NCBI RefSeq assembly: GCF_001293645.1
Contig: NZ_LBMD01000011.1
Location: 124,001 to 188,000, forward strand
Reading direction: 5' to 3'
DNA: 64,000 nt
Source of the DNA: Bacillus sp. CHD6a
Lineage (GTDB): Bacteria; Bacillota; Bacilli; Bacillales; Bacillaceae_I
Position 1 is the stretch's first letter. Each line of letters begins with the position of its first letter. The translations under genes were made by a program, and so were the position numbers. Of the stretch, positions 16,433-24,742 are shown one piece after another. The notes below the pieces were generated by a model. It made no database searches. It saw only the letters and a program-made list of their open reading frames with translations, and had not been told where the DNA came from.

Positions 16433-16687
16433 ATGCCAACGCATTATGGTGTAAATCCTGATCAAGATGTTTCTTTACTGGACATTTTAGATGTCATATT
16501 GGATAAAGGTGTCGTGCTAAGAGGGGAACTTATCATCTCCATTGCGGACATTGATTTGATATACCTGGATTTGCGTTTGTTAATTACATCAGTAGATAAA
16601 CTTATGGAATCCAATGAACGAAAAATAATCGGTGAGGAGGATACAAAATGGAGCATAGACCAGAAAAGAGCGGCAGGATTCAGTTAG
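16433..16687 (+). CDS. gvpS: Minor gas vesicle protein GvpS (GvpA paralogue)
   Basis: An 84-residue GvpA-family protein: SLLDILDVILDKGVVLRG, then IADIDLIYLDLRLLITSVDKL. It shares the shell fold but has a diverged N-terminus and a basic tail, as in GvpS of the Bacillus cluster. The ATG at 16433 follows GAAGGGAAC. The last 40 nt overlap gvpK, whose ribosome site is inside this gene. Confidence 0.9.
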   Translation: MPTHYGVNPDQDVSLLDILDVILDKGVVLRGELIISIADIDLIYLDLRLLITSVDKLMESNERKIIGEEDTKWSIDQKRAAGFS

Positions 16688-16932
16688 ATCCGGATAATGT
16701 GGAGCAAGGGTTATCCCAGCTTGTCCTGACGGTAATAGAATTATTGCGTCAACTGATAGAGCGGCATGCACTAAGAAGAGTGGATAGTGGCAATTTAACA
16801 GATGAGGAGATTGAAAAGCTTGGGACGGCATTGATGAATCTGGAATTGAAAATGGAAGACCTTAAGGAGATTTTCGACTTAGATGATGAAGATCTAAATA
16901 TTAATTTGGGACCGCTAGGGAATCTTCTATAA
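16648..16932 (+). CDS. gvpK: Gas vesicle protein GvpK
   Basis: A 94-residue GvpK: IQLDPDNVEQGLSQLVLTV, then ELLRQLIERHALRRVDSGNLTD with its conserved R-R-x-D-x-G, and an acidic helical C-terminus with LTDEEIEKLG. It is an accessory protein of gas-vesicle formation. The ATG has GAGGAGG 8 nt upstream, within gvpS. Confidence 0.95.
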   Translation: MEHRPEKSGRIQLDPDNVEQGLSQLVLTVIELLRQLIERHALRRVDSGNLTDEEIEKLGTALMNLELKMEDLKEIFDLDDEDLNINLGPLGNLL

Positions 16933-16961
16933 TTTTATAGCGTGTGAAGGAGCTGTTATGT

Positions 16962-17264
16962 ATGTCAATGCAAACACCGTCAAATTCCAGTAACTTGGTG
17001 GAAGTGTTAGAAAAGATTCTCGACAAAGGTGTTGTCATTGCAGGAGATATCAAGATTGGTCTTGCTGATGTGGAGTTATTGACTATAAAGATTAGATTGC
17101 TTGTGGCGTCTGTTGATAAGGCGAAGGAGATTGGGATGGACTGGTGGGAAACGGATCCTTATTTTTCTTCCAGGGGTGTGAATCAGGAGTTACAGGAGCA
17201 GAATCAGAAGTTGTTGGAGCGGATCGATCAGTTGGAGAAGCGGTTGGGTGCACCGAAGGAATAA
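16962..17264 (+). CDS. gvpJ: Minor gas vesicle protein GvpJ (GvpA paralogue)
   Basis: A 100-residue GvpA-family protein, [19 protein letters not shown] followed by VELLTIKIRLLVASVDKA, with an added C-terminal coiled coil (ELQEQNQKLLERIDQLEKRL) as typical of GvpJ. It is thought to form the conical ends of vesicles. The ATG at 16962 follows GAAGGAGC. It is the last gene: a terminator begins 28 nt on, so the gvpT and gvpU genes that I recall ending the B. megaterium cluster are absent. Confidence 0.92.
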   Translation: MSMQTPSNSSNLVEVLEKILDKGVVIAGDIKIGLADVELLTIKIRLLVASVDKAKEIGMDWWETDPYFSSRGVNQELQEQNQKLLERIDQLEKRLGAPKE

Positions 17265-17292
17265 GCTATGATACTTTCATAATTCAGTTTGG

Positions 17293-17325
17293 ACAGTGTT
17301 TTAAAAGAGAAGCACTGTTTTTTTC
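17293..17325 (+). terminator. Terminator of the gvp operon
   Basis: An ACAGTG/CACTGT stem with a 14-nt loop is followed by TTTTTTTC. Confidence 0.8.
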
Positions 17326-17352
17326 TATTTCAATAAAAATCTTATAAACACC

Positions 17353-17480
17353 GCTGTTGATTTCCGCAAATGGCTTCGCTTTCCTAGGGGCGGTGCTTGA
17401 GCCTCCTCGGCTTCGCCTGTGGGGTCTCAAGCTACCGCTATCTCCCTCAGGAGTCTACGCCTTTTGCTCCAATCACCAGC
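17353..17480. repeat. 128-bp palindromic element, copy 3
   Basis: It runs from GCTGTTGATTTCCGC to CTCCAATCACCAGC and is 128 bp. The preceding AAAAATCTtaTAAACACC recurs before copy 4, so the two arose by a duplication larger than the element. Together these copies fill the gap between gvpJ and the SEDS genes. Confidence 0.9.
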
Positions 17481-17545
17481 TAGAAACTCTTTCATATAAA
17501 GGTTCTATAGCTTAATAGAAATTTCGTAAAAATCTGTTAAACACC

Positions 17546-17673
17546 GCTGTTGATTTCCGCAAAAGGCTTCGCTTTCCTAGGGGCGGTGCTTGAGCCTCCT
17601 CGGCTTCGCCTGTGGGGTCTCAAGCTACCGCTATCTCCCTTAGGAGTCTTCGCCTTTTGCTCCAATCAACAGC
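17546..17673. repeat. 128-bp palindromic element, copy 4 (same orientation)
   Basis: It is 128 bp, nearly identical to copy 3 over its whole length (shared GGGGCGGTGCTTGAGCC and TCTCAAGCTACCGC), and offset by 193 bp. Confidence 0.9.
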
Positions 17674-17710
17674 TAAAAAACTCTTTGAAACAAACATACT
17701 CATAACTTAC

Positions 17711-17748
17711 TAAAAAAACACCTCATCTAACTAAAGATGAGATGTTTT
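17711..17748 (-). terminator. Terminator after the SEDS gene pair
   Basis: A CTCATCT/AGATGAG stem is flanked by AAAAAAACAC on the left (a U-tract on the minus strand) and TTTTTTT on the right. Confidence 0.8.
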
Positions 17749-17749
17749 T

Positions 17750-18916
17750 TTAGTTAAACATAAATCTCTTTGTTCTGTATTTGACACTCATGACAATTCC
17801 CATTGCTATCATATTTGTTAGCAAGGCACTTCCTCCGTAACTCATAAATGGAAGGGCAAGGCCTGTTATTGGCATTAAGCCGATGGTCATGGCAATGTTT
17901 TGGAAGATCTGAAATGCCAAGAGGCCAATGACGCCTGTCACCAAATAGGTACCGTAAGGATTATCGCAGCTTATGGCAATAATAATTAAGCGATAGATTA
18001 GAATGAAGTAAATAGAGATTACAAGAGTAGCGCCGATAAACCCGAATTCCTCTCCAATGAGGGCGAAAATAAAGTCTGTCTGAACCTCAGGTATCCGTCC
18101 ACTCTGAGACTGAACACCTTCTAATAAGCCCCTTCCAGATACTTGACCAGAACCTATTCCTTTCAAAGCTTCCGTTAGCTGAAAACCATAGGAAGAGGAG
18201 TATTCTTCTCTACTTAACCATCCATATATACGCTCAAGTTGGTGAGGCTTGATAAACTTTGAGAACAACTCTATGTGATTGTTATGCAGATAAACAAGTG
18301 TCGTCAAGCCAGCAAGAATGGTTCCTGCAAGTAAGGTAAGTATCCTCCAGGAAGTCCCACTGATAAATATCATGGTTACCATGATAGCTGCAATAACAAG
18401 TGCTGTTCCTAAATCGGGCTGTAGGAGAATCAAGCCAAAGGGAGGCAGTGAATAGACCATAATCTTAATGACAACACTAAGTGGGGTTTTATTATCTAAT
18501 TCATGTTTCTCTTTAGCCCATTTATATATTACTCCTGCAAGCACGATTAGAAGGAATATTTTCATGAACTCAGAAGGCTGTAACAAAAATCCCCCAAGGT
18601 TGATCCACCGTTGAGATCCATTTCTGACTGTCCCGAATAAATGAACAGCAATCAAGAGACTGATTCCCAAAAAATAAAAGGGTAAGGCTAAATTTTCCAA
18701 TAGTTCGTAGTCAAAGAACATAATGGAAAACATAATTCCTACCCCGAGTATGTACCAAATAATCTGCCGTTTTACGAAATAATACGGATCATTGACGAAG
18801 TATTGACCCGATGCACTATAAACAGCTACTAAACTGATAATGAATAGCAAAAACAGCAGAAATAACAAAGTATAATCGATCCGACTATACTCTAGCTTGT
18901 TATTTTCTGTCCCCAT
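17750..18916 (-). CDS. SEDS peptidoglycan glycosyltransferase (RodA/FtsW/SpoVE family), second of pair
   Basis: A 388-residue integral membrane protein with about ten transmembrane segments. SEDS proteins polymerise lipid II into glycan strands, paired with a class B penicillin-binding protein. Family marks are NGSQRWINLGGFLLQPSEFMK, LLQPDLGTAL, the IPEVQTDFIFALIGEE loop with its conserved aspartate, and PITGLALPFMSYGGSALL. Its start overlaps the end of the upstream SEDS gene by 25 nt. It is more RodA-like by eye (long extracytoplasmic loop with HQLERIYGWL). No PBP gene is adjacent. Confidence 0.88.
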   Translation of the reverse strand: MGTENNKLEYSRIDYTLLFLLFLLFIISLVAVYSASGQYFVNDPYYFVKRQIIWYILGVGIMFSIMFFDYELLENLALPFYFLGISLLIAVHLFGTVRNGSQRWINLGGFLLQPSEFMKIFLLIVLAGVIYKWAKEKHELDNKTPLSVVIKIMVYSLPPFGLILLQPDLGTALVIAAIMVTMIFISGTSWRILTLLAGTILAGLTTLVYLHNNHIELFSKFIKPHQLERIYGWLSREEYSSSYGFQLTEALKGIGSGQVSGRGLLEGVQSQSGRIPEVQTDFIFALIGEEFGFIGATLVISIYFILIYRLIIIAISCDNPYGTYLVTGVIGLLAFQIFQNIAMTIGLMPITGLALPFMSYGGSALLTNMIAMGIVMSVKYRTKRFMFN

Positions 18917-20046
18917 GATGTATCTGTCTCCTCTCTAGCTTCTCTCGCGATGGTGGCATGTTTCGATAGGTGAACTAGAATACCTGCTGCAAAAATGGTG
19001 ATAAGCAGGGAAGACCCTCCATAACTGATGAAAGGAAGTGTGATACCCGTGATAGGCAATAATCCGCTAACTGCTCCAGCATTAAAGAACACCTGGCTGC
19101 TGATTTGGAAGGTGATTCCGAACGCTAATAATTTGCCAAAGGGATCCTTTAGGGAAACCCCGACTCGAACACCTCTTACTAGAACGATTCCATACAGTAA
19201 AAACAATGTCAATATTCCAAAAATCCCAAGTTCCTCTGAAATAACTGCAAGGATAAAATCTGTATGAGCCTCTGGAAGATAACCCAGTTTATGTACCCCT
19301 TGCGCCAACCCTCTTCCTAATAGACCGCCATTGCCTATGGCGATAAAGGATTCTACCAGTTGGAAACCTGTATCTGATGCATCTCCGAAAGGATCAATGA
19401 AAGATGTAATCCTTGCCCAGCGGTAACTAGCGGTTTTGGCAAGAATGAAGATTGCCAAGGCTGCTACAGATCCGAGTAAAAGGATATGTTTTAGCCTAGC
19501 CCCTGAACATATGAGGATTGCTCCGCATGCAATGATAATCATTGAGCCCGTACCAACATCCGGTTGAAGGATAATCAGGAAAAATACTAATACTACTACT
19601 GCCAATGGAGGGGCAACGCCTTTACCAAATTGATGGATATATGGCTGTTTTCTTGCATAAACCCTCGCAAAATAAATAATCATTACTAGCTTGGCAATTT
19701 CAGAAGGTTGCACACTTATACTACCTAACTGGAACCAGCTTCTTGCTCCATTCACTTCGTTTCCAATAAACGGAACAAGTACAAGTAATAGTGCAAGTAA
19801 AGTTCCTCCCACCAGTAAGGGAGTCATTTTGTCATATAATTTGTAAGGAGTAATGATAGCAGCAATGAAAACAGGTATTCCTAAATACAGCCAAGTTTTC
19901 TGACGATTAAAGAAATAAGCGTAGTCCTCATGAAGCTCATAACCTAGCAACATTCCGGCACTGTAAATCATGATTAAACCGTATATACATAACAACACGA
20001 TAGCTGTTAACAGTAACCAATCCAGTTTTTTGAAAAAATTTATCAT
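18892..20046 (-). CDS. SEDS peptidoglycan glycosyltransferase (RodA/FtsW/SpoVE family), first of pair
   Basis: A 384-residue SEDS protein with about ten transmembrane segments and the family segments NGARSWFQLGSISVQPSEIAK, LQPDVGTGSMI, LPEAHTDFILAVISEE and LPITGITLPFISYGG. It is upstream of, and overlaps, a second SEDS gene. The start ATG at 20046 has a GGAGT ribosome site (from TTAAAGGAGTATTAGAGA). The pair is clearly paralogous but well diverged. Which one serves elongation, division or sporulation cannot be decided. Confidence 0.88.
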   Translation of the reverse strand: MINFFKKLDWLLLTAIVLLCIYGLIMIYSAGMLLGYELHEDYAYFFNRQKTWLYLGIPVFIAAIITPYKLYDKMTPLLVGGTLLALLLVLVPFIGNEVNGARSWFQLGSISVQPSEIAKLVMIIYFARVYARKQPYIHQFGKGVAPPLAVVVLVFFLIILQPDVGTGSMIIIACGAILICSGARLKHILLLGSVAALAIFILAKTASYRWARITSFIDPFGDASDTGFQLVESFIAIGNGGLLGRGLAQGVHKLGYLPEAHTDFILAVISEELGIFGILTLFLLYGIVLVRGVRVGVSLKDPFGKLLAFGITFQISSQVFFNAGAVSGLLPITGITLPFISYGGSSLLITIFAAGILVHLSKHATIAREAREETDTSWGQKITS

Positions 20047-20194
20047 TCTCTAATACTCCTTTAAAAAAGGCTGGTTTCACAAAGAAAAAATATTCCCCCA
20101 ATATTATTATACAATACCACACCATTACAAAGATATTGGGAATATGTGAAACTTGTGTAACAGCGATAGAGACTGCATGGAAAGAAAAAAGAAG

Positions 20195-21067
20195 CTAGTT
20201 ACCTTTAGCTTCTTTTGTATATTTTCTAATAAAGAAAGCATCTTCCATGGTAGGTTGTGATTCTATAAAGTCAAATACAGGCTTTGTGGTACTTGCACAC
20301 CTGACTGTGAGCTTATCTTTCACACGGCCTGCATAAACGATAAGGTGCTGATCTGAAAAGTGATGGTATAAGCTGTCCTCCAGCTCACCGGTCCAAACTT
20401 TTAATGGGAGTTGATGTTTCCACATTAGTTTGCTGCCTGAATAGACGACTTTTCCTTGATACATCCATAGAACTCTGTTGCACACTGGTTCCCACTCATT
20501 TAACTCATGGGTAGCAACAAGAATGACGCAATATGGGGCAAGTTTTGCCACATAGTTTAATAAACTTTTTCTCTCATGAATATCTAGGAAGTTAAGAGGC
20601 TCATCCAAAAAAATGTATTTAGGTTTGCCTAGAAATGCCTGTGCCAACGCTAAACGCTGTTGCATTCCTTGGGAAAGTTTTTTTACTTTCTTTTTTTTAA
20701 CATCCTCCAGATGAAAAACTTTCAGTAATTCGTCAATTTGACGTATGGAAAAGTCTTTTCCGAGGCCTTTAAGCTGTGCCATATACATTAATAATTTTAG
20801 TGGAGTGAAATCCGGATATAGTTCAATTCCTGTCGGCACAAAACCAATGCTACTTCTGACTGATGCCAGTGCGGAGTCCATCGTGTCCTCGTGGTAAAGA
20901 ATGGTCCCCCGTGGCGCCCGTGTAGCGGTTGCCAGGAGATGCAAAAGAGTGGACTTTCCAGAACCGTTATTACCGACTAAAATGGTGATTCCCGTTTGCA
21001 GTGTCAAATCATCTATCTCTAAAGAAAAGTGTTTGTATTTCCAGTATATATTGTCTAACTTTATCAT
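20195..21067 (-). CDS. ABC transporter ATP-binding protein
   Basis: A 290-residue ABC ATPase: Walker A GNNGSGKST near residue 35, signature LSQGMQQRLA near 131, Walker B YIFLDEPLNFLD near 153, and the H-loop ATHELNE. The ATG at 21067 is preferred to the upstream TTG because GAGGCG sits 8 nt before it. It is the last gene of a five-gene operon and begins 15 nt after the membrane-protein gene. That gene is its probable membrane partner. Substrate unknown. Confidence 0.88.
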   Translation of the reverse strand: MIKLDNIYWKYKHFSLEIDDLTLQTGITILVGNNGSGKSTLLHLLATATRAPRGTILYHEDTMDSALASVRSSIGFVPTGIELYPDFTPLKLLMYMAQLKGLGKDFSIRQIDELLKVFHLEDVKKKKVKKLSQGMQQRLALAQAFLGKPKYIFLDEPLNFLDIHERKSLLNYVAKLAPYCVILVATHELNEWEPVCNRVLWMYQGKVVYSGSKLMWKHQLPLKVWTGELEDSLYHHFSDQHLIVYAGRVKDKLTVRCASTTKPVFDFIESQPTMEDAFFIRKYTKEAKGN

Positions 21068-21082
21068 GTCATATCGCCTCAA

Positions 21083-21898
21083 TTAACGAAACATCGTCTG
21101 GAGTTTCAGGCTTTTTTTATAAGCCAAGAATAGTAGAAATAGACCAAGCGTGACAAAGGAGCTTTGTATGCCTGCTACTTGGCTGTGTGAAAATGGAATG
21201 TATGCATAACCTTGTGCCTGATAAAGTGAGCCTGCAATCATAAGAGCTGTCCATGCTGCGATCCCGAAGGCAAGACCGAACTTTACTCCTTTTCGCATCA
21301 TCACATAGGCAATCATTCCATAGATTAGCATGGCAGGTGCAATCCAATCTAACAGAAAGGGAAGCAGTTGAAAATGTTGTACCTTAAAGCTTAGATAAAA
21401 GGAGCCCAAGATCCCCAAAATAATATTCATGATTAAGATGATGACCATCCGAGTTAGCAATAACAAGGCGGGTGGGAATGGTGTAATGCTCTCTATTGTC
21501 CGCATTTGTTTATTCCATGTTTGGTATGTATAAAACACACCGACTAACATCGATAAAGGAATCGCAAACTGATAAAACTGTGTTGCTTCTGTAACATAAA
21601 CGTTGGAAGAAAATAAGGTCAGCATGACAAAAATGAGCGTACTCATCACCCAGAAGTGCCATTGATAAAAAGAAATTTGTGATCTTAACTGAGAAAGGAA
21701 GCTTGGCCGATGTATTGCTTCTTGTTTAAATTCCTCAACAGGTGAAATCCCAATTTCATTGAATGTAGGTTGCAGGGCTGCCAGCAATGTTTTTGTATCC
21801 TGACTGGATGGCGATTTGACGACATATGAAGAAAACATTTCTTTCATCTCATCCTCTAGTTGATACAGCTCTTGGTCCTGGTTGTGTTGTTCCTTCAT
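21083..21898 (-). CDS. Membrane protein encoded next to ECF sigma factor
   Basis: A 271-residue protein with a cytoplasmic N-terminal region (about 85 residues) and six hydrophobic segments. It overlaps the ECF sigma gene by 50 nt and precedes an ABC ATPase gene. Two readings are possible: an anti-sigma factor, as expected for a membrane protein overlapping a sigma gene, or an ABC-2-type permease for the next ATPase. No zinc-binding HxxxCxxC motif of ZAS-type anti-sigma factors is present. Family not recognised. Confidence 0.65.
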   Translation of the reverse strand: MKEQHNQDQELYQLEDEMKEMFSSYVVKSPSSQDTKTLLAALQPTFNEIGISPVEEFKQEAIHRPSFLSQLRSQISFYQWHFWVMSTLIFVMLTLFSSNVYVTEATQFYQFAIPLSMLVGVFYTYQTWNKQMRTIESITPFPPALLLLTRMVIILIMNIILGILGSFYLSFKVQHFQLLPFLLDWIAPAMLIYGMIAYVMMRKGVKFGLAFGIAAWTALMIAGSLYQAQGYAYIPFSHSQVAGIQSSFVTLGLFLLFLAYKKSLKLQTMFR

Positions 21899-22457
21899 TT
21901 TTTTCCGCCTCCTTTTCTGCTTCTATTGATAATACCCCTTTAAGTTTCTTTAATGCATGAAACAAATTGGATTTAACCGTTCCGAGAGGTAGATCCAGAA
22001 TGTCTGCAATTTCTTTTAATTTCATGTCTTGATAAAATCGTAATGTCACAATTTGTTGTTGTGACTCTGACAAACTTTTTAAGGAAGTTAACATCTCTTT
22101 TCTCGTTTCTTGACGTTCATAAATTTCAACAACAGATGCCTGTTGATCCACTGTAACAGGCAGTTCCTCTTTAGCCGTATCTTCTGAACGATATTGAGCA
22201 CTACGCCAATAATCCTTGCAGATGTTAGAGGCAACTCGGTACAGCCAGGCCTTTGGATATGTTGGTATTTGTTTTGTTTTTAACTGCTTCAGAAGGCGAA
22301 TGAATGTTTCTTGGACAACATCCTCTGCTTTTTTTGAGTCCTTCAACAGCCTTTCTGTATATTGATGTATCTGTACATGGTACCTGTGAATAAATGCTTC
22401 GAATGCCGCTTGGTCACCCTCAGCCATTTGTTCTAGAAGCCTTTCATCGCTTATCAA
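21849..22457 (-). CDS. ECF-type sigma factor
   Basis: A 202-residue sigma-70 family factor of the extracytoplasmic-function class. Region 2 is ADQAAFEAFIHRY-like through EDVVQETFIRLLKQL and AWLYRVASNICKDYWR (about residues 12-85); region 4 is LSESQQQIVTLRFYQDM through EIADILDLPLGTVKSNLFHALKKL (about 128-172). The C-terminal tail is charged. It overlaps the upstream permease gene by 4 nt (ATGA) and the downstream membrane-protein gene by 50 nt, so stoichiometry is probably coupled. Its regulon is unknown; autoregulation of this operon is a reasonable guess. Confidence 0.92.
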   Translation of the reverse strand: MISDERLLEQMAEGDQAAFEAFIHRYHVQIHQYTERLLKDSKKAEDVVQETFIRLLKQLKTKQIPTYPKAWLYRVASNICKDYWRSAQYRSEDTAKEELPVTVDQQASVVEIYERQETRKEMLTSLKSLSESQQQIVTLRFYQDMKLKEIADILDLPLGTVKSNLFHALKKLKGVLSIEAEKEAEKNEGTTQPGPRAVSTRG

Positions 22458-24742
22458 CGCATTCCCCCGCTTTCAAACGTACGATTCCAATAGGTCATCC
22501 ATTCTTCATAGGTAAAAGAATTTTTGTTATTGTTCTTTATATCTTGAAAAATATCTTTAAGTAACTGTTTTACTTCCTCTTTATTTCCTTTCTCCCATTC
22601 CTTTGCCACCTTCAATACCACCTGGTCATTATATTGAAGTTTGTACGAGTCTATCAGTTCATCAAACTTTTCTAGGATAGTCATATCTGCGGATGAGGCC
22701 ATCCAGTTTATATGGGAGACAGTGGAAAGATAATAGAATTCTGTGCCGTTAAACTGCTCGAAATCACTCCATTTGAAGTCATAATAATCTTTATATAAAA
22801 CAAGCAGGTATGCTTCAATTAGCCCCTCTAACACAGAGTCTTCAGGGACCTCGTAGTAGTTGTGGTGTAAAGATTTGTGTTCGAACAGCAGAAACGTCAT
22901 TACCTTCAATTTCAAGTCTGTCATCGTATTATTCATGACTTTCCCTTCATCAACTTGTACGTACGTCTGCATGCTATCATCAAAGAAAAGTGCCTCATCA
23001 AAAATGTTGGTGTTATAATATTCCACACCGACTAAATCAAGGGATGAAATGTAAATTAGCTTCATGTCTTGTTGGAATGTTTCACCTAGCCAGCTCTGTA
23101 AATACTCTTTAATATCTTTCATATCTGCAAAATTTTCCAGTAATAATTGGTTATTTTCCTTGTGAGCAATGATAGATACAGGGAGATCTTCTGTATTTTC
23201 AATAAGGCCATTATTTGAGAAGAGTGTCATACCTTTCGCATTTTCACTGGAAAACACTTGCACCCCATCTGTTGTTGTGTTGCTAGAATGACTAGTACTA
23301 AAAACAGGAGAGTCAAAGTTAAACAATTCTACATGAAAGTTGGAAACGGGTAGCTGTTGGTTCAATTCGAGATGACGATTATACTTAATGGGATGGATAT
23401 AATCTTCGGTACCCCTATTAAATAGTGTATAAATTGGATAATTACCTGGGAGAGGGTACCAACCTATATAGGATGGGAGATACATATCCTCTCTTTTCAA
23501 GAAAGCAAAATTTCTTTCTTTTCCGTGAACATGTCCCCATTCATTAAGACTTCCACTATACTCTACTTCCAACTGGTTCAATTCCTGTTGCTCTAGATCC
23601 TGAACGGTGATGAGATGATGATCCTTTTTAAACGCAGCTTTCACCCCGTTCCAAGTTACGGTGTCCACTTCAAAAGAAGGATAAAGACTAAACTTTAGTG
23701 AGGAATTTAGTTCCGTTCTTGGAATAGTCAACTCCGCCCGTACGTGAAATTCATCATCTCCAATATGTTCCAATTTGATAGAATAGCTAGTAACTTTGTA
23801 AAAATCCTCAACAGTGTCCCGTAAACTTCCGGTCTCAGGCTCTAGTAAAGCGCCGGCTTTTAACTGATCATAATGCCCAATGCGTTCTGTCCATAATGAA
23901 CCGTAGGGGAAAAATGAAGCGATGGTAAGGACAGTTACGAGTCCAAAGAAAGTCCATTTCCGCTTTTCAAAAGATGAAATTCGATTAGTAGATGACTTCA
24001 TAATCGTAATGGCTAACAAAAACAGACTGAAAAACAAGACAAACAACTGGGAGTACAAGGTTTCTTTTCTAGAAAAACGGTAACCCCAGTCATCAGAATG
24101 AGAAATATCCATGAAAAACTGATTAAGATGAAACGTCTTTAAAAAATATAATTGATAGCGTTGAATAATATAGCCTTCCATAAAGAATGTGCCAAACATC
24201 CATGCACAAAAAACGATGATATATACAATCCTGTTGTTTATTAGAACAGCCAATACCATCCCTAAAGAGATGGTTACCGTGTAAGAAAGTTGACTTTGGA
24301 TAGAGAAGATAACGCCATGGTCGAGTAAATAGGAGAAATCCTTGCCAAACGAGTAACCTTGCCACAAAAAGATCAAGAAAAAAAATAAAGTAAACAAACC
24401 GCTGTAAATAACAAGCGATAAAAATTTTGCTAGAATAATGTACAAAAAGGAATTTGGCAATGAATTTGTCCAGTCTAACAACACCGTTTGTTTCTCTCTC
24501 CTAATAGAAAGCACACTTGCTAAAAATAGTACTCCAAGTGAAAGGGTATGCCCAATCGCAAGAAATTCATTAGTAGCTTTATAAAAACTGGTTGCATATT
24601 GCCCGAAAATGTTTATATTCGTATCATTTTGATTAATCATCCACAACGACATACTTATTCCATACACAAGAGGTGCTAACAGAAAAAACCAATTTTTTAG
24701 AAGAAAACGGTTCTCTAGTTGTAATTGTTTTAAGAATCTCAT
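22454..24742 (-). CDS. ABC-2 type permease with degenerate M1-peptidase-like domain
   Basis: A 762-residue membrane protein. Residues 1-270 contain six hydrophobic segments of ABC-2 permease type. After a large extracytoplasmic beta-rich region (about 290-560), the C-terminal 200 residues resemble the M1 (gluzincin) aminopeptidase catalytic region: FLLFEHKSLHHNYY aligns with the HExxH helix and LEGLIEAYLLVLY with the (N)EGLAxYL helix. The HExxH zinc motif itself is lost, so peptidase activity is unlikely. Permease-M1 fusions are known in Bacillota, usually with the motif intact. Start and stop overlap neighbours by 4 nt each, placing it firmly in the operon with the ATPase upstream. Confidence 0.75.
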   Translation of the reverse strand: MRFLKQLQLENRFLLKNWFFLLAPLVYGISMSLWMINQNDTNINIFGQYATSFYKATNEFLAIGHTLSLGVLFLASVLSIRREKQTVLLDWTNSLPNSFLYIILAKFLSLVIYSGLFTLFFFLIFLWQGYSFGKDFSYLLDHGVIFSIQSQLSYTVTISLGMVLAVLINNRIVYIIVFCAWMFGTFFMEGYIIQRYQLYFLKTFHLNQFFMDISHSDDWGYRFSRKETLYSQLFVLFFSLFLLAITIMKSSTNRISSFEKRKWTFFGLVTVLTIASFFPYGSLWTERIGHYDQLKAGALLEPETGSLRDTVEDFYKVTSYSIKLEHIGDDEFHVRAELTIPRTELNSSLKFSLYPSFEVDTVTWNGVKAAFKKDHHLITVQDLEQQELNQLEVEYSGSLNEWGHVHGKERNFAFLKREDMYLPSYIGWYPLPGNYPIYTLFNRGTEDYIHPIKYNRHLELNQQLPVSNFHVELFNFDSPVFSTSHSSNTTTDGVQVFSSENAKGMTLFSNNGLIENTEDLPVSIIAHKENNQLLLENFADMKDIKEYLQSWLGETFQQDMKLIYISSLDLVGVEYYNTNIFDEALFFDDSMQTYVQVDEGKVMNNTMTDLKLKVMTFLLFEHKSLHHNYYEVPEDSVLEGLIEAYLLVLYKDYYDFKWSDFEQFNGTEFYYLSTVSHINWMASSADMTILEKFDELIDSYKLQYNDQVVLKVAKEWEKGNKEEVKQLLKDIFQDIKNNNKNSFTYEEWMTYWNRTFESGGMR

